Source: Companilactobacillus insicii | GTDB taxonomy: Bacteria > Bacillota > Bacilli > Lactobacillales > Lactobacillaceae | Assembly: GCF_003946015.1 (NCBI RefSeq) | Contig: NZ_RHNU01000004.1 | Location: 46,610-110,609 of the forward strand | Direction of reading: 5' to 3' | Length of the DNA stretch: 64,000 nucleotides | Part shown: positions 27,611-37,820 of the stretch, one piece after another | How the letters are laid out: each line of letters opens with the position of its first letter | Numbering within the stretch: position 1 is the first letter of the stretch | Program-made: the position numbers and the translations under genes | The notes under the pieces: model-generated | Databases searched by the model: none | The model's input: only the letters and a program-made list of their open reading frames with translations | What the model was told of the DNA's origin: nothing

Positions 27611-28330
27611 TTATAACAACCATCCACCAGCAAAATAAATCGTTTGTCCTGTCAAATAATTGGACTTGATATTAACTAAATAACTGACCAAGTCAGCTAT
27701 TTCATCAGGATTTGCCAATCTATCTGCAGGAATCTCTTCCTTAATACTTTCTAAGTCTTCTGGTGAAAACTCAGCATTCATCTTTGTGTTCACAGCGCCA
27801 GGCGCTACAACGTTGACAGATATACCTAACGAAGCTACTTCTTTGGCATATGCGTCTGCAAATGAAGTCATAGCACCCTTAACAGTACTATAAACAACTT
27901 CCATAGCTGAACCGATTTTACCATAGATAGAACCAATAAAAACAACTCTACCATGATGTGTTAAAGCTAACTTATCTTGCAAAGCTTTCAAAATCAAAAT
28001 CGGCAACTTAATATGAATATTCCACAATGCATCAATTTCAGATTCTTCAATGTCAACTAGTAACTTGTAGAAGGTATTACCTTGTGCAAATACAATTGCA
28101 TCTAATCCGAATATTTGTTTAGTTAGGTCTTCTACTTTATCTGATTCCATATCAAATCGTACTGGAATAAAATCCTGATGTGGATACTTCTCAGCCAATT
28201 TTGTTTGCAAATCAGCAATTCGTTCACGATTCTTATTATAGTGTAAGTACAAAGACCAGCCCTTTTCGGCCAGAGCCTTAGCAGTACTTGCGCCTATATC
28301 ACCGGAGCTTCCCATGACTAATGCGTACAT
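27611..28330 (-). CDS. ymfI: SDR-family oxidoreductase YmfI
   Basis: A 239-residue short-chain dehydrogenase with NAD(P)-binding GSSGDIGAS (about 8-16), a catalytic Ser in VFIGSIYGK and YSTVKGA (Y-x3-K). Synteny ymfF-ymfH-ymfI-rodZ identifies it as YmfI. In B. subtilis YmfI acts in the modification of elongation factor P, reducing a 5-aminopentanone group. The assignment to that reaction here rests on synteny. Confidence 0.88.
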   Translation of the reverse strand: MYALVMGSSGDIGASTAKALAEKGWSLYLHYNKNRERIADLQTKLAEKYPHQDFIPVRFDMESDKVEDLTKQIFGLDAIVFAQGNTFYKLLVDIEESEIDALWNIHIKLPILILKALQDKLALTHHGRVVFIGSIYGKIGSAMEVVYSTVKGAMTSFADAYAKEVASLGISVNVVAPGAVNTKMNAEFSPEDLESIKEEIPADRLANPDEIADLVSYLVNIKSNYLTGQTIYFAGGWLL

Positions 28331-28340
28331 AAAATACTTC

Positions 28341-29567
28341 CTATTTTGGCAAAATATTGTAGTAGGTACAATTATCGTCTGTGATAAATTGGTGAGCTAC
28401 TTCTAAAACATCATTGTAACTAATTGAATCAATCAAAGAAACCAATTGCAAATAATCGACATCATAAAAATACAATTCTGCCATTTGATTAGCAATTGCA
28501 TCTGGAGAATTTTGCGCAAATAGATATGATCCAATCGCGTCGCGTTTAATCCGTTCGAATCTTTTTTCATCCAAAACATCTTTCAGTTCATTGAATGATA
28601 AGTGTTTTCTTAAGTAATCCTGGAATTTCTCAGGATAGTTAGTTGATCCACTTACAATGATAAAGCAATAGTTGTTTTCTGCAACAACATTATAAGAAAA
28701 ACTATCATCAATTATGTTTAAATTACTCATTTTTTCATAATTATCAGATGCTTCACCAATCAAAGTCTCCATAATCATATTCAATTCGAACTGAAGCTTA
28801 ACTAGCTCAGGCTTTGATGCATCAGTATTTATTCTAATTCCGTATGCTGAGCGGCCTTGACTGATCTCCATAGATTCATGACCACCATCACCAATTGGTT
28901 CAAAGTTTTTCTTTATTTCTGATTTTATTTCTGGTAAATCATGAAAATCAGAATTTGCAACTATATTTTCAATTTTTTCAAAATCAACATCCCCGACAAT
29001 CACCAGATCCATATTATCAGGTCGATAATTTTGCTTATAAGTATCTAACAAATTATCCTTGTTTATCCGCTGTAAAGATTCACTAGTACCAGCAATATCT
29101 TGAGCAATAGGATCATTTGGATACAACTGTCCTAAAATTCTTTGTTCTAAGACCCATTCAGGCATATCCAAATACATTTGAATCTCTTGATCAATAATTC
29201 CGCGTTCTGATGCAACATTTTCTTCCGTAAAATGTGGATTTTGAACTAAGTCTAATAATACTTTCAAATTATCATATGGATTCTCCAAAGTTTGGAACAA
29301 ATAAGCTGTCTTGGTGTAACTAGTATATGCATTCGAATTAGCACCATATTCAGCAAACTTTTCAGATACATCATATCCTGGTTTAGCAAACAATTTGTGT
29401 TCAATAAAGTGCGCTATTCCAGCTGGAAGTTCACCATTACGAGTATTAACGGATCCAAAATCCGTCATAGCAAGGCCATAAACTTGATTGTATCCGGGTA
29501 AGGGAACCACTTCAATCTCGTAACCATTTTTTAATTTTTTGGAATACTTTTGTAATTTGTCGGCCAT
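28341..29567 (-). CDS. ymfH: M16-family zinc peptidase YmfH
   Basis: A 408-residue protein of the pitrilysin (M16) family. The inverted zinc motif HFIEH is intact (H53, E56, H57), with the distal glutamate expected in the ENVASERGIIDQEIQMY stretch. It pairs with YmfF, the next gene upstream, as the catalytic half of a likely heterodimer. The substrate is unknown; in related systems such pairs process small peptides. It lies 9 bases after ymfF and 10 before ymfI. Confidence 0.92.
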   Translation of the reverse strand: MADKLQKYSKKLKNGYEIEVVPLPGYNQVYGLAMTDFGSVNTRNGELPAGIAHFIEHKLFAKPGYDVSEKFAEYGANSNAYTSYTKTAYLFQTLENPYDNLKVLLDLVQNPHFTEENVASERGIIDQEIQMYLDMPEWVLEQRILGQLYPNDPIAQDIAGTSESLQRINKDNLLDTYKQNYRPDNMDLVIVGDVDFEKIENIVANSDFHDLPEIKSEIKKNFEPIGDGGHESMEISQGRSAYGIRINTDASKPELVKLQFELNMIMETLIGEASDNYEKMSNLNIIDDSFSYNVVAENNYCFIIVSGSTNYPEKFQDYLRKHLSFNELKDVLDEKRFERIKRDAIGSYLFAQNSPDAIANQMAELYFYDVDYLQLVSLIDSISYNDVLEVAHQFITDDNCTYYNILPK

Positions 29568-29576
29568 TCTACTCTC

Positions 29577-30854
29577 CTAATCTCCAATTAAACGATATTG
29601 TGCAATAGAACTCATATCTGCTGCAACTGCAACAATATGCTTACGATCCATCTTATTCAATTCTTCTTTAAACTGTTCATCATTCAACAATGATTTTGAA
29701 TAAACGGTTTCCCAAATACTGCGCATAATATAATGCTGAATTGAATCTGTTGAAATCTCACGACGTGTATCTAGTACTTTTTGAGCATGAACAATTTGAT
29801 CATCACTAAACTTGCCTTCTTTGACAAAATTAATTTGCTTGTTGATTAATTCCAACGCCTGCTCGATGGTCTTGGCGTCAAGACCAGCTTGAATAGTAAC
29901 CAAATGATTAATTGGTTGATAACTACTGGATACGGAGTAGGCCAAACTATTCTTCTCACGTACTTGTAAGAACAATTGTGACTGATCATCCCCACCAAGA
30001 ATCAAGTTCATTGCCTGTGGAGCCAAACGACTCACGTCTTGATCAATTTTTTTAGTTAAATAAGCTAACGCTAAGCGACTTTGATTCAAGTGCTTATGAT
30101 CTTCTTTTTTGGCTGGAGAATCAACCAATTCATCAAACTTATCGAACTTGATACTCAAATCGTGTCTACTTCCAGAAATCTTATCAGCAAACATACTATT
30201 CATAAATATCTTTTCGAATTCAGTTTCATCAACATCTCCAACAACATTGACCACGATAGCATCGTTATTTATCACATCGACATAATATTGATAAAGATCA
30301 CTATTAGTCAATTCTCTCAACTGTTCGATATCACCAAAAATAGGAATTTGTCGATCAGGATTATTTTTGTACAACAGACTAGTTAGTCCCAGAATACTTA
30401 CCAAATCTTGATTATCCTCAACAGAAGCAAGATTAGACATTAAGTTACGTTTCTCAGTGTCAAACGAAGTATCGTCAAATTCATTTGATTCTTTTAGATT
30501 TGGTTGGAAGACAATTTCTCCAAGTAACTTCAAGTTCTCTTCCAATTGATTAATATCACGAATCAGGAATTTAGGATCAGCAAATTCAATGCTAAAAGCT
30601 AAATCATTGAAATTCAATAAATTGCGAGTATAAACATTTATCTCTGAACCGTATAATTCCATCTCACGATCATTCAAAGCCTTAAAAGTTGGATAATGTT
30701 TCGTCGAATTAGACAAAACATTAGCTAACAAGCGACGTTTAGTAGTCTCTTCTTTGGATAAAGGTCGTAAAAAATCAATTTGAATTTTAATGGTACGAAA
30801 TTTTTTTATAGGATTTACATTTAATACAACATTATTTGCGATTGACTTTCTCAA
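29577..30854 (-). CDS. ymfF: M16-family inactive subunit YmfF
   Basis: A 425-residue M16-like protein that lacks the HxxEH zinc motif. The equivalent region reads [20 protein letters not shown]. In M16 heterodimers one subunit is catalytic and the other contributes substrate binding, which fits YmfF with YmfH. The N-terminus overlaps the ftsK stop by 4 bases (ATGA-type), so it is coupled to ftsK. Confidence 0.9.
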   Translation of the reverse strand: MRKSIANNVVLNVNPIKKFRTIKIQIDFLRPLSKEETTKRRLLANVLSNSTKHYPTFKALNDREMELYGSEINVYTRNLLNFNDLAFSIEFADPKFLIRDINQLEENLKLLGEIVFQPNLKESNEFDDTSFDTEKRNLMSNLASVEDNQDLVSILGLTSLLYKNNPDRQIPIFGDIEQLRELTNSDLYQYYVDVINNDAIVVNVVGDVDETEFEKIFMNSMFADKISGSRHDLSIKFDKFDELVDSPAKKEDHKHLNQSRLALAYLTKKIDQDVSRLAPQAMNLILGGDDQSQLFLQVREKNSLAYSVSSSYQPINHLVTIQAGLDAKTIEQALELINKQINFVKEGKFSDDQIVHAQKVLDTRREISTDSIQHYIMRSIWETVYSKSLLNDEQFKEELNKMDRKHIVAVAADMSSIAQYRLIGD

Positions 30855-33289
30855 TTTTTCACCTGTTTTTCTTTAATTGCATCTAATTGTTCTGGTGTCA
30901 ATAAAACTTTACGAGGTTTACTTCCCTCTGAAGGTCCAACAATTCCCTTCTCTTCCATTTCATCAACCATTCTTGCAGCTCGATTGTATCCGATTTGGAA
31001 ACGACGTTGCAACATCGATACGCTGGCAGACTGCTGTTGAACTATCATACTAACAGCATCGTCCCAATACTCATCGTTAGGTTTGTCATCCTTAGAATTA
31101 TTTTCTTCAATATCAGTTGGAATCATATCCTCATCATAATCAGCCTGCTGCTGTTCACTTACAAACTTAACAACATTCTCTACTTCATTCTCAGAAATAA
31201 ACGCACCTTGTAAACGAACCGGCTTACTTTTACCGATTGGTTGGAACAACATATCTCCTCGTCCCAGTAATTTTTCAGCTCCTACAGAATCAAGAATCGT
31301 TCTTGAATCAACACCACTGGAAACAGCAAAAGCCATTCTTGATGGAATATTAGCCTTAATCAAACCAGTAATAACATCAACTGATGGACGTTGTGTAGCA
31401 ATGATAATATGCAAACCAGCAGCACGTGCCATTTGAGCTAATCTAACGATAGCAGCCTCGACTTCATGTCCAGCAACCATCATTAAGTCAGACAACTCAT
31501 CAACGATAACAACAATAAATGGTAATCGTTCCATTTTCTTGTCATCAGCGGCTGTTTTATTAAATTCGTCTACATCTGAATTGTATTCGCCTATATTACG
31601 ATGGTTAGTTTCAGCAAACAATTTGTATCTTCGTTCCATTTCAGAAACAGCCTTTTGCAACGCACCGGCAGCACGTCTAGCATCTGTAACAACTGGAATA
31701 AGTAAATGAGGTATGCCGTTATACACATTTAACTCAACCATCTTAGGATCAATCAGAATAAGCTTAACTTCACTTGGCTTAGCCTTCATCAAAATACCTG
31801 TAATAATGGTATTGATTGCGACAGACTTACCACTACCTGTTGAACCAGCAATTAGCAAATGGGGCATTTTAGTAATGTTAACTTCAATAATATTACCAGA
31901 AACGTCCTTACCTAGTGGAACTATTAAAGGATGCGTCTTATCTTTTTGATTCTCAGTAATGTCTTTAAAGGAAACAGTCGAGATGGTCTTGTTTGGTACC
32001 TCAATACCAACGAATGATTTACCAGGTATTGGAGCCTCAATACGAATATCCTTTGCCGCAAGAGCAAGCGCCAAGTCGTCAGCCAAATTTACAATCTTAC
32101 TTACCTTAACACCAACAGCGGGTTGGACTTCATACTTAGTAATAGTTGGCCCTAAACTAGCCTTCTTGACTTCAACATTCACACCAAAACTCTTAAATGT
32201 TTGTTTTAGCTTATCCTTGTTCTCATCAATTAATCGTACTTCTCCACTTTGATCCACCTGTGGTACCTGTTTAAGTAAGTCAGGTGATGGCAATTTGTAA
32301 TCATCATCGTCAACATTTCTAGAACTAACTGGCGTTGGCAAATCTTTTTTATCAGTATTATCAATGCCGTAAGGCTTAGACATTACTTGTGCTGATCCGG
32401 TATTATCAGTAGTTGTATTCTTAGATGTACTAGAAGGTGCTGGAGTTGGCATGTCAATTTGAAAATCAGACTCTTCTTTTTTCGGTTCAGCATCTTTACT
32501 TTTAGCAAAACTATTAACATCACCAAATCTATCATCATCGCGTTCAGTTCGCTTAACTGACTTATCAGGTGATGATTTCTTTTTATCAGACTTATTATCT
32601 TTTCGCTCATCAACATAACTACTGTAACGGCCCGAAAGTGCCTCCTTAGTAGCTAGGAATCCATGCTTAATATGAACCAAGATATTAGTCGTTGCTACGG
32701 CAACTTGCTTCATCGTTACGTTGAACAACATGAGAATACCGACAAAGATCATTAGTGCCGTAATGAAGTAAGTCCCCCAAGTCGAAAATAGTGGCATGAA
32801 GGTACTGTACAAATAAGAACCAATCATCCCTCCACCAACGGATTTTTCAATTGTAAAGTTTGCTATATCCGCTGATAAAGTATTCCAAGTTATCATATTG
32901 TAATTGTGGTATAACTCGATTTTTGAAAACATTATTATGTGTAATATCACTAATGTTCCTAAATAGGTAAACAAAAATCCAAAATTTCTCTTAGGCGTCA
33001 TAACGGGTAATCTTCCTGTTGCAATTAAAAAGGCACCCACGAAGATACTGATAATCAGCATAACTGGATAACTATCTCCGACAAAAATCCGATAAATATT
33101 ATCAAAAAAGTTTCCAATGATACCAAACTTAAATAAACCTAAGACTGACAATACAATCAATAATAGGCCCAAGACAAATCTAATCAATCTACTATCATTA
33201 TTTTTCCTTTTTGTAGTTTTTCTAGTACTTTTAGTAGTACTTTTCCTAGTTCTTTTTGTAGGCGTCGATTTTGCCCTTGTATTTGCCAT
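30851..33289 (-). CDS. ftsK: FtsK/SpoIIIE-family DNA translocase
   Basis: An 812-residue septal DNA pump that clears chromosome ends through the closing septum. A lysine/threonine-rich N-terminus (1-33) precedes four or five TM helices (about 34-191). A low-complexity linker runs from about 225 to 345. The alpha/beta motor domain has Walker [10 protein letters not shown] (481-489) and Walker [16 protein letters not shown], and the C-terminal gamma winged helix (about 740-805, [20 protein letters not shown]) reads KOPS/SRS polarity sequences. It starts the ftsK-ymfF-ymfH-ymfI-rodZ operon. Confidence 0.96.
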   Translation of the reverse strand: MANTRAKSTPTKRTRKSTTKSTRKTTKRKNNDSRLIRFVLGLLLIVLSVLGLFKFGIIGNFFDNIYRIFVGDSYPVMLIISIFVGAFLIATGRLPVMTPKRNFGFLFTYLGTLVILHIIMFSKIELYHNYNMITWNTLSADIANFTIEKSVGGGMIGSYLYSTFMPLFSTWGTYFITALMIFVGILMLFNVTMKQVAVATTNILVHIKHGFLATKEALSGRYSSYVDERKDNKSDKKKSSPDKSVKRTERDDDRFGDVNSFAKSKDAEPKKEESDFQIDMPTPAPSSTSKNTTTDNTGSAQVMSKPYGIDNTDKKDLPTPVSSRNVDDDDYKLPSPDLLKQVPQVDQSGEVRLIDENKDKLKQTFKSFGVNVEVKKASLGPTITKYEVQPAVGVKVSKIVNLADDLALALAAKDIRIEAPIPGKSFVGIEVPNKTISTVSFKDITENQKDKTHPLIVPLGKDVSGNIIEVNITKMPHLLIAGSTGSGKSVAINTIITGILMKAKPSEVKLILIDPKMVELNVYNGIPHLLIPVVTDARRAAGALQKAVSEMERRYKLFAETNHRNIGEYNSDVDEFNKTAADDKKMERLPFIVVIVDELSDLMMVAGHEVEAAIVRLAQMARAAGLHIIIATQRPSVDVITGLIKANIPSRMAFAVSSGVDSRTILDSVGAEKLLGRGDMLFQPIGKSKPVRLQGAFISENEVENVVKFVSEQQQADYDEDMIPTDIEENNSKDDKPNDEYWDDAVSMIVQQQSASVSMLQRRFQIGYNRAARMVDEMEEKGIVGPSEGSKPRKVLLTPEQLDAIKEKQVKN

Positions 33290-33323
33290 ATAAACCTCAC
33301 ATAATTCTTGTTAATCATAGAAA

Positions 33324-33352
33324 ATTATACATTTAGAAGTTAGGTAGTACAA
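33324..33352 (-). promoter_or_regulatory. Promoter of ftsK
   Basis: On the minus strand TTGTAC (33347-33352), a 17-base spacer and a perfect TATAAT (33324-33329) lie about 35 bases before the ftsK start. Confidence 0.7.
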
Positions 33353-33374
33353 ACTTCTAGTAACTATTTGCCAA

Positions 33375-33400
33375 AATAAAAACAGCCTTTCGGCTGTTTT
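33375..33400 (-). terminator. Terminator after the DUF1149 gene
   Basis: A hairpin AAAACAGCC / GGCTGTTTT (33379-33400) with a TTTC/GAAA loop directly follows the stop of the DUF1149 gene on the minus strand and ends in TTTTTATTTT. Confidence 0.87.
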
Positions 33401-33846
33401 TATTTTTTCTTCTTTTTAGCTTGAGCTTCTTTCATCGCTTTGTTAGGTTCAACTTTACTATGTGCTGTAAAGTTCAAAGAAACTCCACGATTGAGAGCAA
33501 CTGCTGTTACTTGATATGTCAATGTCTCAATGTATTCCACAACTGGACGAGAAATCTGTTCCACTTGTTTAGGTTCTAGGTCTTCTTGGGTTCCTTCAAA
33601 TCCTACTAATTGAACTACTTGACCAATCAATCCAGAAACCTTAAATGGAGCATTTTCAGGATGAATTTCAAATGGAATAATAACTTGAAAAATCTTACCT
33701 TCAGATTCATCTAAAGGTTGACCCTTTTCATCCTTAAACTCAGGATGCTCAATTTGAATTTGTAAATCAGACTTCACTTCAGCTGCTGGTGATTCTACAT
33801 CATAATGAAAAGATTGAACCGTAACGGCTCCCTTATGTGTCTTCAT
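33400..33846 (-). CDS. DUF1149-family protein
   Basis: A 148-residue acidic protein with a lysine-rich tail (AQAKKKKK). Sequence and length resemble the DUF1149 family of lactobacilli and streptococci. Features are VQSFHYDVE near the start, VIIPFEIHPENAPFKVSGLIGQVVQL in the middle and VALNRGVSLNF near the end, a pattern like SecB-fold beta sheets. Function is unknown. It has no signal peptide or TM helix and is probably co-transcribed with trmL, 28 bases upstream. Confidence 0.75.
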   Translation of the reverse strand: MKTHKGAVTVQSFHYDVESPAAEVKSDLQIQIEHPEFKDEKGQPLDESEGKIFQVIIPFEIHPENAPFKVSGLIGQVVQLVGFEGTQEDLEPKQVEQISRPVVEYIETLTYQVTAVALNRGVSLNFTAHSKVEPNKAMKEAQAKKKKK

Positions 33847-33874
33847 AATACATATCCCCTTTTTAATAACTTCA

Positions 33875-34384
33875 CTAGTCTAGTTTATCATGTTCGTAGT
33901 GATGAGATAACTCAAGTCCGGCAAAATTTTGTTGTCTAACGGCTTCATAAATTACTAAAGCACAACTATTAGAAAGGTTCAATGCTCTAATATTATCGCT
34001 CATCGGGATTCTCAAACATTTCTCAGGATTCTTGCGCATGAAGTCTTCAGGTAATCCTGTTGTTTCTTTACCAAATAAGAAATAATGATCTTTCGAAGTA
34101 TCTGAATAATCTTGGTCACTATATACTTTGTCTGAAAATTTGGTGATCAAATATAAGTATTGATCATCTGGAATTGATTCTAAGAAAGCATCTAAATTAT
34201 CGTGATAAGTAATATCAACCTTATCCCAATAATCAAGGCCAGCACGTTTCATATGTGCATCGTCAGTACTGAAACCAAGTGGTCTAATTAAATGTAATTT
34301 TGTATTTGTTCCCGCACAAGTACGAGCAATATTACCAGTATTGGCAGGCATAAGTGGTTCATACAAAGCTATATGGTTAGTCAT
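33875..34384 (-). CDS. trmL: tRNA (cytidine(34)-2'-O)-methyltransferase TrmL
   Basis: A 169-residue SPOUT methyltransferase that 2'-O-methylates the wobble base of leucine tRNAs. It starts [19 protein letters not shown] and has the knotted-fold motifs [31 protein letters not shown] and [10 protein letters not shown] start at ATG 34384 behind AGAGGAGA; a frame 20 residues longer has no ribosome binding site. A roughly 145-nt leader with its own promoter and a terminator-like hairpin precedes it, suggesting attenuation. Confidence 0.94.
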   Translation of the reverse strand: MTNHIALYEPLMPANTGNIARTCAGTNTKLHLIRPLGFSTDDAHMKRAGLDYWDKVDITYHDNLDAFLESIPDDQYLYLITKFSDKVYSDQDYSDTSKDHYFLFGKETTGLPEDFMRKNPEKCLRIPMSDNIRALNLSNSCALVIYEAVRQQNFAGLELSHHYEHDKLD

Positions 34385-34413
34385 TTCAAATTCTCCTCTA
34401 CCTACAATTAAAT

Positions 34414-34529
34414 TAAAAAAACGCATACCCTCGGTGATCGCCACAGCAAGGACATGCGTTAGTTAAGCTTTTACCTTTACTTGCTTTTGTCAAAAATAAT
34501 TCTGAGAAAAACAAGTAACCGCAAAGTTT
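34414..34529 (-). ncRNA. Candidate attenuator leader or small RNA upstream of trmL
   Basis: Transcription from the promoter at 34536-34564 would give a roughly 110-nt RNA. It ends in a long hairpin (34421-34459: ACGCAT / ATGCGT, then TCCTTG / CGAGGG and GTG / CAC) followed by seven T. A distal stem ACTTG / CAAGT is also possible upstream. The T run ends about 30 bases before the trmL ATG. It may be a regulated leader or an independent small RNA. I recognise no known riboswitch class in it. Confidence 0.5.
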
Positions 34530-34535
34530 ATAAAC

Positions 34536-34564
34536 ATTATACACAAAAAAAATTCGAACTACAA
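34536..34564 (-). promoter_or_regulatory. Promoter upstream of trmL leader
   Basis: On the minus strand TTGTAG (34559-34564), a 17-base spacer and a perfect TATAAT (34536-34541) begin 13 bases after the AI-2E-family gene stop. Confidence 0.7.
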
Positions 34565-34576
34565 TAAAAATTTGAA

Positions 34577-35785
34577 TTATTTGTGAACTTTATCTGAATC
34601 ATTTGTGTCTTCCATATTTTCATCAACTAATTCATTCTCAAGCTCATCATCTTCGTACCAATGTGAATTGCGCTTGATCCATCTAAAGATTCTAGTACAA
34701 ATAATCTTCAAAATTGCGAAAATTGGAATTCCTGCAATCATCCCCACTAATCCAAATAATCCAGCTGATACTAACAGTACCAAAATAGTGGTGACCGGAT
34801 GCATTGACATCTTATTACCAACGATAATTGGAGAAATAACACGTGTTTCAATTGTCTGTTCGACCGCGAATACAATTAGAATCTTAATAACCATTGAAGG
34901 TGCAATAAAAGCACCGATTATCAATGAAGGTATCAAGGCCAAAGTCGAACCAACATAAGGAATCAAATTCAAGATTCCTGCACTAATACCTAAGACCAAA
35001 GCATAACGCTGACCGATAATCAGATAACCTACAAAGAACATGACCGCCACCCAGAAGGCAACAGTTAACTGACCAGTAATGTATGAACTCAATGATTGGC
35101 TCATTTCAGTCAACATTTCACCAGTAGACTTTTTAAGTCTAGTTGGCATCAACGATACAACTGATTCTTTGAACTTATTCTTATCTTTTAACATGAAAAA
35201 GAGAATAAACGGAGCCGTTAACATAATAATTACTATATTAGTAACTGTACTGACTGCTGAACTGATTCCACTGAATGTTTGTGGAAGAATCTTGTTTATA
35301 GTTTGTTCAAAATTCTTTGTGATCTTAGCATTTGAATTAACTAAATTCTCACGGAAAACATGTAATTTAGGATCCTTGAACATATTCTGCAAACTCTTAT
35401 TTAGTGAATCCCAGTAATGTGGCCAATTCTGAACCAATGAATCTATTTGATTTTGTACAAAGGGAATTAATGACATAACTCCCCAAATTAATAATGCCGC
35501 AATTATAATAAATACAAAGATAATAGAAATAACTCGATTGACATGAAACTTACTTTCAAGAACATCAATCAAAGGATTAATCAAATAATAAAGAACTAAC
35601 GCCAGAATAACTGGCGGCATAGTTATACCGAGTATTTGATTAACAGGATCAAATACAAAGCTAATCTGTGAAAATAAGTAAATCACAAGAAAAGCTATGA
35701 AAATATTCAATAAAATAACTGTTACTTGATTATTTAAAAACCATTTATAAAACCAAGTTTTTTCTTTTTCCGGAATTTGTTTCAT
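34577..35785 (-). CDS. AI-2E family transporter
   Basis: A 402-residue membrane protein with about eight hydrophobic segments and the AI-2E_transport (PF01594) signatures: YYLINPLIDVLE, LTAPFILFFMLKD, LNLIPYVGSTLALIPSLIIG and VEQTIETRVISPIIVGNKMSMHPVTTI. The family name comes from one member proposed to export autoinducer-2. Other members are Na+/H+ or unknown transporters, so the substrate is not established here even though luxS is in the window. The ribosome binding site AAGGAG is clear. The C-terminal 30 residues are acidic. Confidence 0.88.
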   Translation of the reverse strand: MKQIPEKEKTWFYKWFLNNQVTVILLNIFIAFLVIYLFSQISFVFDPVNQILGITMPPVILALVLYYLINPLIDVLESKFHVNRVISIIFVFIIIAALLIWGVMSLIPFVQNQIDSLVQNWPHYWDSLNKSLQNMFKDPKLHVFRENLVNSNAKITKNFEQTINKILPQTFSGISSAVSTVTNIVIIMLTAPFILFFMLKDKNKFKESVVSLMPTRLKKSTGEMLTEMSQSLSSYITGQLTVAFWVAVMFFVGYLIIGQRYALVLGISAGILNLIPYVGSTLALIPSLIIGAFIAPSMVIKILIVFAVEQTIETRVISPIIVGNKMSMHPVTTILVLLVSAGLFGLVGMIAGIPIFAILKIICTRIFRWIKRNSHWYEDDELENELVDENMEDTNDSDKVHK

Positions 35786-35860
35786 ACTCGCTCCTTACGT
35801 GTACAAAAAATATCATTGTAGATTATACTGTATACTATACATTGTTTGGAGGAATTTGTA

Positions 35861-36880
35861 ATGAAAGAAAAAGTTCTCTTTAGTGGCTACACAAAAAAAG
35901 ATGGCAAAGGAATTTATCAAGCTGAATTAGATTCAGAGAATGGTAAATTATCAACACCAACAACTCTTGTTGAACTCGATAGTCCAACATACATTGATGT
36001 AACTAATGATCTGAAACTTATTGCACTTGCTAAAAGTGGCAATAAAGGCGGAATTGTTACCTATGACATCAGCAGTGATCAACCAAAATTACTAGATGAG
36101 GACTTCTCCGAAGAAGGTTCACCATCATATGTAAAATTCGACGCAAGTCGTAACCTTATTTTCAGTGCTTATTTTCATTTAAGCAAAGTAACCATTGATC
36201 ACTTATCTTCTGAAGGTAAAATCGAACGTTATTCAGAAATAAACTTCAAAGGATCAGGCCCTAAACCTGAACAAGATCAATCTAAGCCTCATTATTCTGC
36301 ACTAACACCAGATGGCAAACTTATCATATGTGATTATGGTGCCGATCGTATCTATATATATGACATTAACGATCCTAAGAACCCTAAATTATTAAATGAT
36401 TACATTGCTCCAGCAGGTTATGCACCTAGACATTTAGTATTCCATCCTACTAAACCATACGTATATGTCGCTTGTGAATTATCATCGAAAGTTCTAGTTT
36501 TGGAATATGACGAAGAAGATTCCAGACTTACTTTGGTAGACGAAATGGATGCTGCTAAAGATGAGCAAAAAAATACTACCGCTGCAATCCGCATTACAAA
36601 AGATGGTCAATACCTATATGTATCAACTCGTGGAGCAGATAGTATCGCTACGTTTGAAGTATCTCCAGAAGGAGATCGACTAAAAAAAGTAGATACAGTT
36701 AAGACAAAGGGACATGGTCCTCGAGACTTTGAACTTGACCCATCTGAAAAATACTTGTTAGTTGCTAATCAAGATTCAGACAATCTGGCCATCTTCACAC
36801 GTAGTTCTAAAAAGGGAAGATTAAATATTCTTGAAGAAAATATTTCCATTCCTGAGTGTGTATGTGTACACTTTATTTAG
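35861..36880 (+). CDS. Lactonase-family beta-propeller protein (6-phosphogluconolactonase type)
   Basis: A 339-residue seven-bladed beta-propeller of the lactonase family (PF10282), with repeats such as PTYIDVTNDLKLIALA, HYSALTPDGKLIICDYGADR and HLVFHPTKPYVYVACE, and conserved GHGPRDFELDPSEKYL. Members hydrolyse 6-phosphogluconolactone in the oxidative pentose phosphate pathway, though not all are proven. I start at ATG 35861 behind GGAGG (35848-35852); an earlier TTG overlaps that site. A TTGTAG/TATACT-like promoter lies just upstream. uppP follows 26 bases later. Confidence 0.88.
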   Translation: MKEKVLFSGYTKKDGKGIYQAELDSENGKLSTPTTLVELDSPTYIDVTNDLKLIALAKSGNKGGIVTYDISSDQPKLLDEDFSEEGSPSYVKFDASRNLIFSAYFHLSKVTIDHLSSEGKIERYSEINFKGSGPKPEQDQSKPHYSALTPDGKLIICDYGADRIYIYDINDPKNPKLLNDYIAPAGYAPRHLVFHPTKPYVYVACELSSKVLVLEYDEEDSRLTLVDEMDAAKDEQKNTTAAIRITKDGQYLYVSTRGADSIATFEVSPEGDRLKKVDTVKTKGHGPRDFELDPSEKYLLVANQDSDNLAIFTRSSKKGRLNILEENISIPECVCVHFI

Positions 36881-36906
36881 TTTCAAAATTATAGGAGAAA
36901 ATAATA

Positions 36907-37749
36907 ATGTTCATTGAAATTATAAAGACCATCATACTTGGTATAATCGAAGGTTTCACTGAATTCCTACCTATCAGTTCGACCGGACATTTATACTTAG
37001 CCGATGAATTCGTTAAACTAAATGAATCAGCAGCCTTTATCCACATGTTTATGGTTGTTATTCAATTTGGAGCGATTTTAGCGGTTATCCTTATCTATTT
37101 CCACAAGTTGAACCCCTTCTCACCCAAGAAAAATGGTCGTGAGAAACGTCTTACTTGGGATATTTGGTTCAAAGTTTTAGTTGCTATTATCCCTTCAGTT
37201 GTGATTGGACTTCCACTCAATGACTGGATGGACAAGAACCTTACTAGCTGGCAAGTTATTGCTGCCACACTATTGATTTATGGTATTTTATTCATTATCG
37301 TTGAAAACTACTTTAAGAATAAACGTCCACAAGTCACTGATCTTGATAATCTAACTTATGGAACAGCCTTCAAAATTGGACTTTTCCAAGTTTTATCATT
37401 AATTCCTGGTACTTCACGTTCTGGAGCAACTATTCTTGGTGGTATCTCAATCGGTACATCAAGATTCGTTGCAACAGAATTCTCATTCTTCTTAGCTATC
37501 CCAACTATGTTTGGCGCTAGTTTACTGAAGATTGTAAAGTACTTCGCGGGTGGTCATACATTTACTGCTGACCAACTTATAATTTTACTTGTTGGTACTT
37601 TCGTATCATTCCTAGTTGCTTATGCATCTATCAAGTTCTTATTGAACTACATTAGAAGTAATGACTTTAAGGCCTTTGGCTGGTACAGAATTATCTTAGC
37701 CATCGTCGTAATTCTTTACTTTGGTTTCTTAAAAGGTGTTATTGCTTAA
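36907..37749 (+). CDS. uppP: Undecaprenyl-diphosphatase UppP (BacA)
   Basis: A 280-residue polytopic enzyme that dephosphorylates undecaprenyl pyrophosphate to recycle the lipid carrier of wall synthesis; it also confers bacitracin tolerance. Both signature motifs are intact: [15 protein letters not shown] (about 15-29) and [13 protein letters not shown] (about 166-178). About eight TM helices are visible. A strong terminator follows. Confidence 0.97.
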   Translation: MFIEIIKTIILGIIEGFTEFLPISSTGHLYLADEFVKLNESAAFIHMFMVVIQFGAILAVILIYFHKLNPFSPKKNGREKRLTWDIWFKVLVAIIPSVVIGLPLNDWMDKNLTSWQVIAATLLIYGILFIIVENYFKNKRPQVTDLDNLTYGTAFKIGLFQVLSLIPGTSRSGATILGGISIGTSRFVATEFSFFLAIPTMFGASLLKIVKYFAGGHTFTADQLIILLVGTFVSFLVAYASIKFLLNYIRSNDFKAFGWYRIILAIVVILYFGFLKGVIA

Positions 37750-37757
37750 ATTTAATC

Positions 37758-37786
37758 TTAGAACGTCGCAAGACGTTCTTTTTTTG
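37758..37786 (+). terminator. Terminator after uppP
   Basis: An eight-pair hairpin AGAACGTC / GACGTTCT (37760-37779) with loop GCAA is followed by seven T on the plus strand. Confidence 0.92.
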
Positions 37787-37820
37787 TGTACAATTATGTT
37801 GCTTAAAAAAATCGAAAGAA

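Noticed and set aside
34577..35785. Autoinducer-2 exporter function
   Set aside because: The family name alone does not establish the substrate, and luxS is about 27 kb away in a different transcript.
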